A DNA stretch of 64,000 nucleotides, from NCBI RefSeq assembly GCF_000419605.1, contig NZ_ATTI01000001.1:843501-907500 (forward strand), given 5' to 3'. The stretch comes from Sphingomonas phyllosphaerae 5.2. Lineage in GTDB: Bacteria; Pseudomonadota; Alphaproteobacteria; Sphingomonadales; Sphingomonadaceae. The notes under the pieces are model-generated. The model worked only from the letters and a program-made list of their open reading frames with translations, was not told the DNA's origin and did not search any database. The stretch's first letter is position 1. Every line of letters begins with the position of its first letter. The translations under genes and the position numbers were made by a program. Shown one piece after another: positions 53,808-62,359 of this stretch.

Positions 53808-54641
53808 GGTCAGGACTCATTGGTCATAGCCAGAAGATGACTGTGGCCGCGAGGGCGACGGCGGAGAGGAAGACCGTTGGGCATCGGTCGTAGCGTGTGG
53901 CGACGCGGCGCCAATCTTTCAGGCGGCCGAACATGATCTCGATGCGGCTGCGGCGCCGGTAGCGCCGCTTGTCGTACCTGACCGGCTCGTTGCGCGATCT
54001 ACGGCCCGGGATGCAGGGCTGGATGCCCTTGGCTTCCAGGGCGTCCCTGAACCAATCCGCATCATAACCGCGATCACCAAGCAGCCATTGCGCCTTTGGC
54101 AGATCGTCGAGCAGAGCTGCCGCGCCGGTGTAGTCGCTGACCTGCCCGGCGGTCATGAAGAAGCTCAAGGGCCGCCCATCCGCATCGCTGACGGCATGCA
54201 ACTTGGTGTTCATACCGCCTTTCGTGCGGCCGATCAGGCGGCCGAGATCCCCTTTTTAACCCGCAGGCTCGATGCCGTGCGGTGTGCCTTCAGGTAAGTC
54301 GCGTCGATCATGACTGTTTTCGGCACGGCCTCCGCTGACGCCAGACCCTCCATCATGCGCAGGAAAACGCCCCGTTCACCCCAGCGCTTCCACCGGTTGT
54401 ACAGCGTCTTGTGCGGACCATACGCGCTCGGTGCATCACACCAGCGCAGTCCGTTGCGATTGACGAAGACGATGCCACTCAGCACCCGTCGGTCATCGAC
54501 CCGCGGCTTGCCATGGCTCTTGGGGAAGTACGGCTGCAGGCGCGCCATCTGCTCATCCGTCAACCAGTACAGGTCGCTCATCCACGCTCTCCTCACGGGG
54601 CCTGAATCAGATCGCGGCGCTCACATCAATGGGTCCTGACC
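53808..54641 (-). mobile_element. IS5-family insertion sequence (IS427/IS1031-like)
   Basis: 834 bp with inverted ends GGTCAGGACTCATTG (53808) and its near-perfect complement CAATGGGTCCTGACC (to 54641). The transposase is read on the minus strand in two frames: 54596-54234 (DLYWLTDEQMARLQPYFP, VMIDATYLKAHRTASS with an Asp) and about 54230-53824 (GGMNTKLHAVSDADGRPL, LLGDRGYDADWF with Asp, RSRIEIMFGRLKDWRR with Glu). Members of this group produce one protein by programmed frameshift, so it may be active. It sits between two divergent operons of the small-protein region. Confidence 0.88.
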
Positions 54642-54675
54642 GTAGGCATCGGTTCAATCTTCGGGGGAGGGGAAG

Positions 54676-55051
54676 ATGTCGGTTATGTGGAACGGCGGGG
54701 CGTCGCGCGTCATGTTCAGCGCTACAGCGGTTCTGTCTATCCGCGGTGGCCTCGTCCATCTTCTTCGGATCTCCGGCTTACGCCAGCGCGACTTATCCGA
54801 ATTACATTATAGGCGATATCAAGGATATCATGTCCTTCCGGGGAGCGCTCCTGGTCCGGATTGATAATGACAAGGTACCAACCATGTGCAACGGATCAGG
54901 TTCGTCCTGGATGAGGGGCGATCAGTCCGGTACCGCGATGGTCAGTGTGATCCTGTCATATTGTCTTCAGGGAAAAAGACGCTTCGCGCTCTATACTGAC
55001 GGCTGGATTTCCGGCTATTGTCCGATCGGGCAGGCGGATCCGGAAAGCTGA
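54676..55051 (+). pseudogene. Family A gene with a frameshift in its signal peptide (A3)
   Basis: A strong GGGGGAGGGGAAG site precedes ATG 54676, whose frame gives SVMWNGGASRVMFSATAVLS and then loses homology. The rest is in another frame: AVASSIFFGSPAYASA (signal end), YIIGDIKDIMSFRGALLVRI, MCNGSG, TAMVSVILSYCLQGKR, YCPIGQADPES. One base change near 54740 would join them into a normal family A protein of ~125 residues. Start at GTG 54751 in the second frame is the alternative, but it lacks a basic n-region. Confidence 0.55.
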
Positions 55052-55095
55052 CGCACCGGCAGTCGGTGCCTCGGGAATCAGCCTTGGGGGGATGT

Positions 55096-55389
55096 ATGAA
55101 GAAAATCGTTCTGGGTTGCGCGCTTCTGATTGTGCCTGCCATAGCCGGTGCTCAGTCGACGACGACATACACTTATGATGCTCTTGGTCGACTCGTAGGA
55201 TCGGCAACCGATCGCGGGCCAGGGGCGTCGACCACGACGATCGAGTATGATCCGGCGGGTAACCGCAAGACCTATAAGGTTTCGGGCGCTGCTAATGGCG
55301 CCGACGAAGGGGCCGGCGCGTCAGTGCCGAGCAAGCCGCGGTTTGTCGTTGTGCCGCTGAATGGCTTCACTTTGATCCCGCTCAGCTGA
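55096..55389 (+). CDS. Tiny exported YD-repeat protein
   Basis: 97 residues from ATG 55096 (GGGGG site upstream). A lipid-free Sec signal, KKIVLGCALLIVPAIAGAQ, is followed by just two YD repeats ([15 protein letters not shown] and TTIEYDPAGNRKTY) and a Gly/Ala linker ending FVVVPLNGFTLIPLS. It has no Rhs core and no toxin domain. It lies between family A and family B genes upstream of the VirB cluster. It is either a relic of an Rhs gene or a genuine small partner. Confidence 0.65.
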   Translation: MKKIVLGCALLIVPAIAGAQSTTTYTYDALGRLVGSATDRGPGASTTTIEYDPAGNRKTYKVSGAANGADEGAGASVPSKPRFVVVPLNGFTLIPLS

Positions 55390-55489
55390 ATTCTGGCCTG
55401 GCGGGCGCCAAACTGGTCGCGGACGGTAAGCTTTGCTGCGATGGTCCGATCGCAGGGTTTTGCCATTTTATCGGGAAGAGGCTGTTCAC

Positions 55490-55913
55490 TTGAAGCTCAT
55501 GCGGCAGCTGCGGGCTTTGACTGGCGCGATCCTGTTCTGCTCGGAGGCTGCATCTGCGGCCTTCATCTGCAAGGCAAACCCGCGAGCATATCTCGCGATC
55601 GGCGGAGACGGCGTTAATATATACAGGCATTGGCAACGGAAGCTCGGAAGCCATCGTGGCAATCTGTAGCGTCTTATCCACCAATTGGTCCGCCACCGCT
55701 CAGGCTTGCACGGCGTCGTATTCGCTATGGCTTGCCCTGCGTAGCGCCGGCGCAAAGGCTTTGCCGCACATCAATCCTGCGTGCCAGGCGATGTGGGGGC
55801 AACTGGGTGCCTATCGTTTGGCAGCTGACAGCATCACGTGCCCTGCTACATGCTTGCAGAGTAGCAGTCAGGTACCGCGTCGTTACTATTATTGCATCAT
55901 TGCTGTCTTTTAG
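55490..55913 (+). pseudogene. Family B gene with a frameshift (B3)
   Basis: TTG 55490 or ATG 55499 opens a signal (RQLRALTGAILFCSEAASA) and FICKANPRAYLAIGGDGVNIY, matching B1 and B2. In the TATATA run at ~55617-55622 the frame shifts. It continues TGIGNGSSEAIVAICSVLST, AQACTASYSLWLALRSAGAK and ACQAMWGQLGAYRL to a stop at 55913. The tail beyond this is longer than in relatives. It could be slippage during sequencing or real decay. Confidence 0.55.
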
Positions 55914-55927
55914 AGAAGGTAATTGTC

Positions 55928-56314
55928 ATGGGGGTTTGGTCCGGCAAAGCGGGGGCGAGGTTTGCAATGACAGTCGCCTCAGCGGTGGCGTGTGTCACAT
56001 CATCCCCGTCGTCGGCGGATGTCTATTGCGGCGGCGATGCTCCTGTCCTCCGCGTTCTCACCTATAGCGACGGCGGTGTGCTGGTTCAGACGGCGTGGCG
56101 AGGTGACTTCTTGCAGATCTGTAATCTGGAAAAGGCGTGGAAAGGCGTTTCTCCTGGGACGTGCTTCGCATGGATGTCAAAAATAGCCAGCGGAATCGCT
56201 TCTAGCAAGCGTACGGGTTTTTGGTACGGGGGGCTTACTGGTTCCGACGCTTGCAGAACCCTGCCGACGTACAGCAACGCTCCTGCGCCAGTTTATGTCG
56301 ACCTCGTGCAGTGA
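55928..56314 (+). CDS. Small exported protein, family B (B4)
   Basis: 128 residues from ATG 55928 (GAGAAGG site). Signal through SSPSSADV, then YCGGDAPVLRVLTYSDGGVL, FLQICNLEKAWKGVSPGTCF, AWMSKIASGIASSKRTGFW, SDACRTLPTYSNAPAP and YVDLV. It has the four-cysteine plan of family B but forms a subgroup with the next gene: both have WKGV before the third Cys and a P-A-P ending. It lies 40 bases before the next start. Confidence 0.62.
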   Translation: MGVWSGKAGARFAMTVASAVACVTSSPSSADVYCGGDAPVLRVLTYSDGGVLVQTAWRGDFLQICNLEKAWKGVSPGTCFAWMSKIASGIASSKRTGFWYGGLTGSDACRTLPTYSNAPAPVYVDLVQ

Positions 56315-56354
56315 GAATCATCGACATAAAAGGGTTTGGGAAGCGAGGGTGCCG

Positions 56355-56717
56355 GTGAACAGGCGAAATTGGAATCTTGCTGTCGCTGCGTGCGTGGCGC
56401 TGCTCGGTGCTCCTGAGGCACATGCCGCAGCGTACTGCCTTGCCACGCCCGGCGAGGTGCTCGTCGGAGCTGATGGCATGGTGGACGTGCTTACTCCATC
56501 ACGCGGTGACTGGGTCGGAGTGTGTAACCTCCGCGCCACCTGGAAGGGCGTTGATCCATCGATCTGTGTTGGCTGGTTCGCGATGGTGGCGAATGCGGTC
56601 ACTCAACATAAGGGGCTTGGATTGTATTACACGGACCTGGCCCAATCTGATTGTGCGTCCATAGACACGTATGAGAGAAGTCCTGCTCCTCGCTACGTTA
56701 GGGTCGCCGGGAGCTGA
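56355..56717 (+). CDS. Small exported protein, family B (B5)
   Basis: 120 residues from GTG 56355 (GTG 56349 is also possible; GCGAGGG precedes). Signal RNWNLAVAACVALLGAPEAHA, then AYCLATPGEVLVGADGMVDV, WVGVCNLRATWKGVDPSICV, GWFAMVANAVTQHKGLGLYY, DCASIDTYERSPAPRYVRV. It is a tandem paralogue of B4, sharing the N-L-x-x-x-W-K-G-V core. Function unknown. Confidence 0.62.
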   Translation: MNRRNWNLAVAACVALLGAPEAHAAAYCLATPGEVLVGADGMVDVLTPSRGDWVGVCNLRATWKGVDPSICVGWFAMVANAVTQHKGLGLYYTDLAQSDCASIDTYERSPAPRYVRVAGS

Positions 56718-56762
56718 ACAAGCGCTAATTGTCAATATTTTTACACCGGGGGAGAAGACTTG

Positions 56763-57155
56763 ATGTCGTCTAAACAGGATAAAATGTCCCTGACGAGGGC
56801 GTCGCGATTCAGCACGACGTGGAAAATGCTACCGCTCGCGGCATTGTTCGTGATCGGCGTGGCTGGCTCTTCGACGCCGGCGCTAGCTTCAAATCAAGGC
56901 GGCTTGGTAACTAAAGTCGCCTTTGCTGGTCCGCGTTTACTATTTTGGGTGAGTGGCGCCCGGGGCGGCGCGCGGCCCGGTTGCGACTGCTGTAACAGGT
57001 GGGAACTCGCTGTGTCCGATCCGAACGGCCAGGCGCGGATGTCGCTGGTGCTGACGGCGTATGCGCAAGGCAAAAACATCTCGATCGCGGGAACCGGGGC
57101 TTGTGTCGCCGGGGCTAACGATACCGAAGGAGTTGATTACTTCGAGGTTTCATAA
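56763..57155 (+). CDS. Small exported protein, family A (A4)
   Basis: 130 residues from ATG 56763 with GGGGGAGAAG upstream. A basic n-region and signal end SSTPALA. The mature protein has GGLVTKVAFAGPRLLFWVSG, RPGCDCCNRWELAVSD, helix QARMSLVLTAYAQGKNIS, IAGTGACVAG and TEGVDYFEVS. It is closest to A1 (LTAxAQGK, GTG-x-C, TE-x-x-D). The extra Cys pair (CDCC) is unusual for the family. Confidence 0.65.
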   Translation: MSSKQDKMSLTRASRFSTTWKMLPLAALFVIGVAGSSTPALASNQGGLVTKVAFAGPRLLFWVSGARGGARPGCDCCNRWELAVSDPNGQARMSLVLTAYAQGKNISIAGTGACVAGANDTEGVDYFEVS

Positions 57156-57189
57156 GGGTCGCCATTTTATGGGTCAGCACGTAAACTAC

Positions 57190-57216
57190 AGCGCCCGCCT
57201 GTTTGACTTGGGCGCT
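57190..57216 (+). repeat. Hairpin between A4 and A5
   Basis: AGCGCCC (57190-57196) and GGGCGCT (57210-57216) enclose 13 bases. A further short inverted pair, GCCTC/GAGGC, occurs at 57241-57265. There is no T-run directly after. It may slow read-through or protect the mRNA ahead of the last small-protein gene and virB2. Confidence 0.35.
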
Positions 57217-57306
57217 TGCGGTGGTGCGCCCTTTATATAAGCCTCTTTTATAGTAGGCGAGAGGCTCATGCAGTCTTTTCTGCGCTATTATCAGCCTGAA
57301 GAATAG

Positions 57307-57663
57307 ATGGTGCGAATAGGGCCGGGGTTCAGGTGCTGCGGCGGCGTAGCCTTAATATGCGTGTTGCGTGGCGGGGCGCCGGTTGTCGTCGCTCAGCAGC
57401 GAATAGGTTCCCTGTCCTATTTTGAAGAGCGCGGCGGGCTCCTTGTCAGGCCAGCCAATGGGGCGATTGATCGGCAAGGGTGCGCAAGAGGCGACTTTTA
57501 CATGCTTCCTCGATCTCAGACCGGTTACGCCGGGACCGGTTCCCTGCTTATCGCAGCAGCTTCCTCGGGACGGGCTGTGAGCATCTCCTCTAGCGGATGC
57601 GGCGAAGGCTTCACGCACATTTCCAGTGTTGTTCTCTGGTTCTTCAGTTTCGCTCTCCTCTGA
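57307..57663 (+). CDS. Small exported protein, family A (A5)
   Basis: 118 residues. A hydrophobic leader (GGVALICVLRGGAPVVVAQ) comes first, then RIGSLSYFEERGGLLVRPAN, RQGCARGDFYMLP, helix GYAGTGSLLIAAASSGRAVS and ISSSGCGEG with an unusually hydrophobic end (SSVVLWFFSFALL). It keeps the family A plan of Cys, LLxAAxSGxxV and Cys. No strong ribosome site is visible. It is the last small-protein gene before virB2. Confidence 0.55.
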   Translation: MVRIGPGFRCCGGVALICVLRGGAPVVVAQQRIGSLSYFEERGGLLVRPANGAIDRQGCARGDFYMLPRSQTGYAGTGSLLIAAASSGRAVSISSSGCGEGFTHISSVVLWFFSFALL

Positions 57664-57835
57664 TCTTATTCGAGCCCGGGCGGAGATGGGCCTCATATGG
57701 CACCCATCAACCTTCTGCGTCTCCCATGGAGGCTCCCAGCGTATGCGACGAGCGGAGATGAGAAGGGCGAGTAGCTGCTTGGAGTACTGCGTCAGAGAGG
57801 CTAGGAAGTTACAAAGCCGGGGGAGTTTGCACGTG

Positions 57836-58153
57836 ATGGGGAACTGGTTGGGTCGCCTGTCGGCGAATGCGGCGGGGGTGTTCGCGAGCACTGCCGCGGC
57901 GGCGCAGGATTTTAGCGGAGATCCGGCGGGCTCCGGACCGATTGTCGGAGCGGTCCGCTGGCTTCAGGGGACATTGCTGGGAACGATAGCAACAGTCGTG
58001 GCGGTAATCGCTATCGCAGTGGTCGGCTTCATGATGCTGACGGGGCGGATCAACTGGCGCTATGGAGCGACCGTGATTGTGGGTTGCTTTATTCTTTTTG
58101 GTGCCGCGAGCATCGTGGCAGGTATCCAGTCGACCGCCGCACTCGGGGGCTGA
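57836..58153 (+). CDS. virB2: VirB2-type T4SS pilin
   Basis: 105 residues from ATG 57836 (GGGGGAG ten bases upstream; GTG 57833 adjacent). A signal with an AAAAQ cleavage region is followed by two hydrophobic helices (LLGTIATVVAVIAIAVVGFM and YGATVIVGCFILFGAASIVA) separated by the short basic loop TGRINWR, as in VirB2/TrbC/PtlA pilins. Directly followed by virB3, three bases later. It forms the pilus or the lumen subunit of the secretion channel. Confidence 0.85.
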   Translation: MGNWLGRLSANAAGVFASTAAAAQDFSGDPAGSGPIVGAVRWLQGTLLGTIATVVAVIAIAVVGFMMLTGRINWRYGATVIVGCFILFGAASIVAGIQSTAALGG

Positions 58154-58156
58154 GCA

Positions 58157-58441
58157 GTGAGCGACATTGAGCGCGATCAGCTCTTTACAGCTCTGACGCG
58201 CCCGCAGATGTTTGCGGGCGTCACCTACAGCTTTTTCACTGCGAATGCGGTGATCGCGACAGAGCTTTACCTGATCTTCCGCACCGTCTGGGTGGTGGTT
58301 GCCGCGCTGATCATTCACCTGGCAGGCGTCGTCTTGTGCGTCAGGGAGCCTCGGTTTTTTGATTTATGGCTGACGAAGGTCAGCCGCTGTCCACGCGTGC
58401 GCAATCATTCGATCTGGCGATGCAACTCCTACCGGCCCTGA
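58157..58441 (+). CDS. virB3: VirB3-type T4SS protein
   Basis: 94 residues from GTG 58157. It has the VirB3 opening LFTALTRPQMFAGVTYSFF and two close membrane segments, then REPRFFDLWLTKVSRCP. The last 25 codons overlap the start of virB4 by 76 bases, so the C-terminus (SRCPRVRNHSIWRC and so on) is dictated partly by the other frame. It is an inner-membrane protein that works with VirB4. Confidence 0.85.
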   Translation: MSDIERDQLFTALTRPQMFAGVTYSFFTANAVIATELYLIFRTVWVVVAALIIHLAGVVLCVREPRFFDLWLTKVSRCPRVRNHSIWRCNSYRP

Positions 58442-60783
58442 CCCGCGACCCGAAGGTGATTGCGCGGGAGAAGCCTGCTGGCAGTCACCTCCCGTATGCC
58501 CGTCAGGTCGATCCTCATACGCTGGAGACGCGCGACGGCCTGCTCATGCAGGTCGTCCATCTGCGCGGGCTCCTGTTTGAAACGGCTGATTCCGATGAGC
58601 TGAACTACCGGAAGCGACTGCGCGATGCGATGCTGCAGGCTGTCGGCTCATCGCAGTTCGCCATCTATCACCACATCGTGCGACGGCGGGTGGATGTAGC
58701 GCACCAGGGATCGTTCCCGGATACCTTCTCGGCCAGACTTGATGCGGCATGGCAGGCCCGACTTGCCGACAGGCGGCTGTACGTTAACGATCTCTATCTC
58801 ACGATCGTGCGGCGGCCCTTGCAGGGCAAGGTTGGCGCGATCGATCGCGTTCGTCAGCTCTTCGCCGGCAGGGCAGTCGATACCAGCGCGCACGATCTGC
58901 GCCAGCTGGATACCGCGCGAGAGGCGCTTGTGGCGGCACTGGGAAGCTACGAACCACGTCTGCTCTCGACCTACGAGACCGCGGACGCTCTCTGCTCCGA
59001 GCCGTTGGAGTTCCTGTCCGACATCCTGAACGGCGAGATGCGCCCGGTGCTCCTGCCGATGCAGGACGTCGGAGACTATCTCCCTTACCGCCGCATCAGC
59101 TTCGGGCAGGAAACGGTAGAGTTGGGTGCGGCCGGCTCCGCGGAGCGGAGCTTCCTCGGCATCCTGTCCATCAAGGATTACCCGGCGCAGACCAGTGCGG
59201 GCATGTTTGACGAGTTGCTTCGCCTGCCCGTCGAGATCGTCATGTCGCAGTCGTTCGGGTTCGTTGATCGTTCTGCCGCGCTCGGACGGATGAACCTGAC
59301 GCTGCGTCGCATGCGTTCGGCCGAGGATGAAGCGATCAGCCTGCGCTCCAGCCTTTCGGAGGCAAAGGACGAGGTCGCCGCAGGACGGGCCGGCTTCGGT
59401 GAACATCATATGACGATCGCGATCCGGGGCGACACCCCCGCGGCCGTCGATGGGGCGATCGCCGAGGTGCAGGCGACCCTTGCAGAGCTCGGTGTCATCG
59501 CCGTGCGTGAAGATATTGCCCTCGAGCCGGCTTTCTGGGCGCAGTTTCCCGGAAACTTCCGGTACATTGCCCGGCGGGGGCTTGTCTCGACGGCCAATTT
59601 CGCCGGACTGGCGAGTGCGCACAACTTCGCGCTCGGGCAGGCAGAGGACAATCACTGGGGCAGCGCGGTGTCGCTGCTCGAAACGACCGCAGCCGGACCA
59701 TATTACTTCAATTTTCATCACGGTGATCTCGGCAACTTCACCGTGATCGGCCCATCCGGCTCGGGCAAGACGGTGGTCGTCAACTTTCTTCTTGCGCAGG
59801 CGCGCCGCGCCGATCCGAAGATCGTGTTCTTCGATAAAGATCGTGGTGCCGAGCTATTCATCCGCGCGATCGGCGGAACCTACGACGTGCTGCGTCCGGG
59901 GGAGCCATCAGGGCTCAATCCGCTGTTGCTGGAAGAGACGGCTGCCAATCGTCAGTTCCTGATCGACTGGCTGGTGCTGCTTGCCGGCGGTGACAGTCTT
60001 GAAGACGCCGAGCAGATACGTGAGGCCGTCGACGCCAACTTCCAAGCACCTGCCGACTTCAGGCGGCTCCGCTATCTCGCGGAGCTGTTCCGCGGGGGAC
60101 GGCGCCCGCAGGCTGGCGACCTGTGGTCGCGCCTGCGCCCCTGGTGGGGCGATGGTGAGCGCGCCTGGCTGTTCGACAATGAACGCGACACCACCGACCT
60201 GGCGGCCCGTGCGGTCGGGTTCGACATGACGCAGATCCTCGACGACCCGGCAGTGCGGACGCCGGCGATGATGTACCTTTTCCACCGTGTGGAGGAGCGG
60301 CTCGACGGAACGCCGTCGATCATCGTCGTCGACGAGGGCTGGAAGGCGCTTGATGACGATGTGTTCGTGCGCCGGATCAAGGACTGGGAGAAGACGATCC
60401 GCAAGCGCAACGGGATCGTAGGGTTTGCCACGCAAAGCGCGCAGGATGCGTTGCAAAGCCGTATCGCCAGCGCGATCATCGAGCAGGCGGCGACGCAGAT
60501 TTTCATGGCCAATCCGAAAGCGCAAGCGACTGACTACGTCGACGGGTTCGGGCTGACGACGCACGAGTTTGAACTGGTGCGCTCGCTGCCGGACAGCGCG
60601 CGCTGCTTTCTCGTCAAGCATGGCAGTGAGAGCGTGGTCGTCAGGCTCAACCTTGCTGGCGAGCAGGAGCTTCTGACGGTTCTATCCGGACGGGAGCACA
60701 CGGTACGATTGCTCGACGAAATTCGCGCCGAAGTCGGTGACGATCCGGACGTCTGGCTGCCGCGCCTGCTGGAGCGGGTATGA
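58366..60783 (+). CDS. virB4: VirB4 T4SS ATPase
   Basis: 805 residues. An N-terminal CagE/TrbE/VirB domain includes HLPYARQVDPHTLETRDGLL. The C-terminal RecA-like ATPase has Walker A IGPSGSGKTVVVNF (~461), Walker B IIVVDEGWKALDD (~652) and the FATQSAQDAL sensor stretch. It energises pilus assembly and substrate transfer at the inner membrane. It starts inside virB3, and its stop overlaps virB6 by ATGA. Confidence 0.95.
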   Translation: MADEGQPLSTRAQSFDLAMQLLPALTRDPKVIAREKPAGSHLPYARQVDPHTLETRDGLLMQVVHLRGLLFETADSDELNYRKRLRDAMLQAVGSSQFAIYHHIVRRRVDVAHQGSFPDTFSARLDAAWQARLADRRLYVNDLYLTIVRRPLQGKVGAIDRVRQLFAGRAVDTSAHDLRQLDTAREALVAALGSYEPRLLSTYETADALCSEPLEFLSDILNGEMRPVLLPMQDVGDYLPYRRISFGQETVELGAAGSAERSFLGILSIKDYPAQTSAGMFDELLRLPVEIVMSQSFGFVDRSAALGRMNLTLRRMRSAEDEAISLRSSLSEAKDEVAAGRAGFGEHHMTIAIRGDTPAAVDGAIAEVQATLAELGVIAVREDIALEPAFWAQFPGNFRYIARRGLVSTANFAGLASAHNFALGQAEDNHWGSAVSLLETTAAGPYYFNFHHGDLGNFTVIGPSGSGKTVVVNFLLAQARRADPKIVFFDKDRGAELFIRAIGGTYDVLRPGEPSGLNPLLLEETAANRQFLIDWLVLLAGGDSLEDAEQIREAVDANFQAPADFRRLRYLAELFRGGRRPQAGDLWSRLRPWWGDGERAWLFDNERDTTDLAARAVGFDMTQILDDPAVRTPAMMYLFHRVEERLDGTPSIIVVDEGWKALDDDVFVRRIKDWEKTIRKRNGIVGFATQSAQDALQSRIASAIIEQAATQIFMANPKAQATDYVDGFGLTTHEFELVRSLPDSARCFLVKHGSESVVVRLNLAGEQELLTVLSGREHTVRLLDEIRAEVGDDPDVWLPRLLERV

Positions 60784-62009
60784 TGGCAGCTGTTTGTGCA
60801 CTTACGCCAGCACCGGATCGCTTTGCGTCCGGGCTGATGCAATATCTCGACTGTCAGGCATCGTCTCTGGGCTCGCAAGGGTTCATGGCAATGGCAGCGC
60901 CGGGGTCGAGCGTATCGCTGCTGCTGTCCGCACTGCTGACGATTTTCATTGCCCTGATCGGTTACCGTCTCCTGTTCGGAGAGACGCTGAACCTGCGCGA
61001 TGGTGTGCTCGCGTTCGTCAAGATCGGCATCGTGCTGGCGTTTGCGACCAGCTGGCCGGCATACCGAACCGTCGTCTTCGATGTCGTTCTCCGTGCTCCG
61101 GCAGAAGTCGCGGGTGAAATCGGCCGTCCTGCTGGCTTGCCGGGTGCGACGGGCGGGCTGACGACGCGTATGGACGCGGTTGATCGCGCGTTCCGCATAC
61201 TGGCGATCTATGGCGCGGGAGTCCCGACACGCCAGCAGGTCGAGGAGGCGAATGGCGTTGCTCCGCCCCTGTTCGCCAACTTCGATGCCTTCGCGCTCGG
61301 GGCCGCTCGGGTCGTTTTTCTGGTGGGAGGGCTTGGCGCGTTTGCGCTGACCAGGATCACGGCGGGGCTGTTGCTCGCACTCGGCCCTTTGTTCATCGCG
61401 TTCCTGTTATTTTCAGTAACGCGCGGACTCGCCGAGGGATGGGTCCGCGGTCTGGCCGCAGCCACGCTCGGGAGTGCAGCCATCGCCGTCGCTCTTGGAA
61501 TTGAGCTCGCGCTGCTTGAGCCCTGGCTTTACGGGCTGGCCTCGCAACGTGCCGGCGGCCTTGCCATCCCGGGGGCCCCCGCCGCTATACTGACCGCTTC
61601 CATCATATTCGCGCTGGCAATTTCAGGCCTTGTGGCGCTGGCGGGGCGCATCGCGTTCGGCCTGCGGTTACCGGTTCCCCAAAGTTTGTCGGCTATGCTG
61701 CCAAACATTGGAATTGCTACCACCGAGGCCCGGATCGTCGCTTCATCCTCCGGCCATACGATGGCGGAGAACAGGTCACGCGCCATGGCCATTGCGGACA
61801 GTATCGTTTCAGCTCAACGACGCGACGAAAGAGCGTCAGGTGGCGCATCCCGCGTGCAAACGACGGCGGGCAGTCTGGTTCGCAGCGCGGGCGCGGGAGA
61901 TACTTCAGGCGGTACGCCGATTGGGCAGAGCTTCCGTCGGCGAAATGCGAGGCGCGTATCGGCCGGTGCGACTGCGCGCGACAGACAATCAGGGGGACGT
62001 GGGATATGA
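60780..62009 (+). CDS. virB6: VirB6-type T4SS polytopic membrane protein
   Basis: 409 residues from ATG 60780. At least five hydrophobic helices are visible (SLLLSALLTIFIALIGYRLL, LAFVKIGIVLAFATSWPA, VVFLVGGLGAFALTRI, LLALGPLFIAFLLF, ILTASIIFALAISGLVAL), with a periplasmic loop near residues 110-165. The last ~75 residues are disordered and Ser/Arg/Gly-rich. It forms the inner-membrane part of the channel. The stop overlaps the small family A gene. Confidence 0.85.
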   Translation: MMAAVCALTPAPDRFASGLMQYLDCQASSLGSQGFMAMAAPGSSVSLLLSALLTIFIALIGYRLLFGETLNLRDGVLAFVKIGIVLAFATSWPAYRTVVFDVVLRAPAEVAGEIGRPAGLPGATGGLTTRMDAVDRAFRILAIYGAGVPTRQQVEEANGVAPPLFANFDAFALGAARVVFLVGGLGAFALTRITAGLLLALGPLFIAFLLFSVTRGLAEGWVRGLAAATLGSAAIAVALGIELALLEPWLYGLASQRAGGLAIPGAPAAILTASIIFALAISGLVALAGRIAFGLRLPVPQSLSAMLPNIGIATTEARIVASSSGHTMAENRSRAMAIADSIVSAQRRDERASGGASRVQTTAGSLVRSAGAGDTSGGTPIGQSFRRRNARRVSAGATARDRQSGGRGI

Positions 62010-62359
62010 ACAGGATGAGAAAACGCACTGCCGTGCTGGTTGCGGCTGCGGCGCTGTGCCTGAGTAGTTCACCAGCGGCGTGGGCCAGTGCGGTCACCGG
62101 CAGGGTGACAAAGGTTCAGACGCGAGCCTCGGACGGCCTTCAGCTCGTCGAGGTCGATGGTGCCCGCTCAGCCGCACCATCGTGCGCGACGCATTTGTAC
62201 TTCATCATCAGGGATGAACGATCGGACGCCGGCAAAGCGCAGTACGCGATGCTGATGGCGGCGTGGCTTGCGGATAAGGTGGTTACAATCCATGGTCAGG
62301 ATGTCTGCAGCCGCTGGGGCGATGGCGAGGACATACTTGCGGTCACATACGGTCGATGA
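62006..62359 (+). CDS. Small exported protein, family A (A6), in the virB7 position
   Basis: 117 residues, ATGA-coupled on both sides to virB6 and virB8. Signal RKRTAVLVAAAALCLSSSPA to AWA with no lipobox. The mature protein has GRVTKVQTRASDGLQLVEVD, APSCATHLYFIIRDE, helix AQYAMLMAAWLADKVV, TIHGQDVCSRWGDGEDILAV. It is a clear family A member rather than the small lipoprotein VirB7 expected here. It ties the small-protein families to the secretion machine: it may be a channel component, a chaperone-like anchor, or a cargo. Confidence 0.7.
   Translation: MNRMRKRTAVLVAAAALCLSSSPAAWASAVTGRVTKVQTRASDGLQLVEVDGARSAAPSCATHLYFIIRDERSDAGKAQYAMLMAAWLADKVVTIHGQDVCSRWGDGEDILAVTYGR

Noticed and set aside
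57626..57835. Upstream extension of the virB2 frame
   Set aside because: It overlaps the end of a family A gene and lacks a signal; a signal peptide with good ribosome site begins at 57836.
62006..62359. Assignment as VirB7
   Set aside because: There is no lipobox, the length is too great, and the family A helix and cysteine pattern is present.
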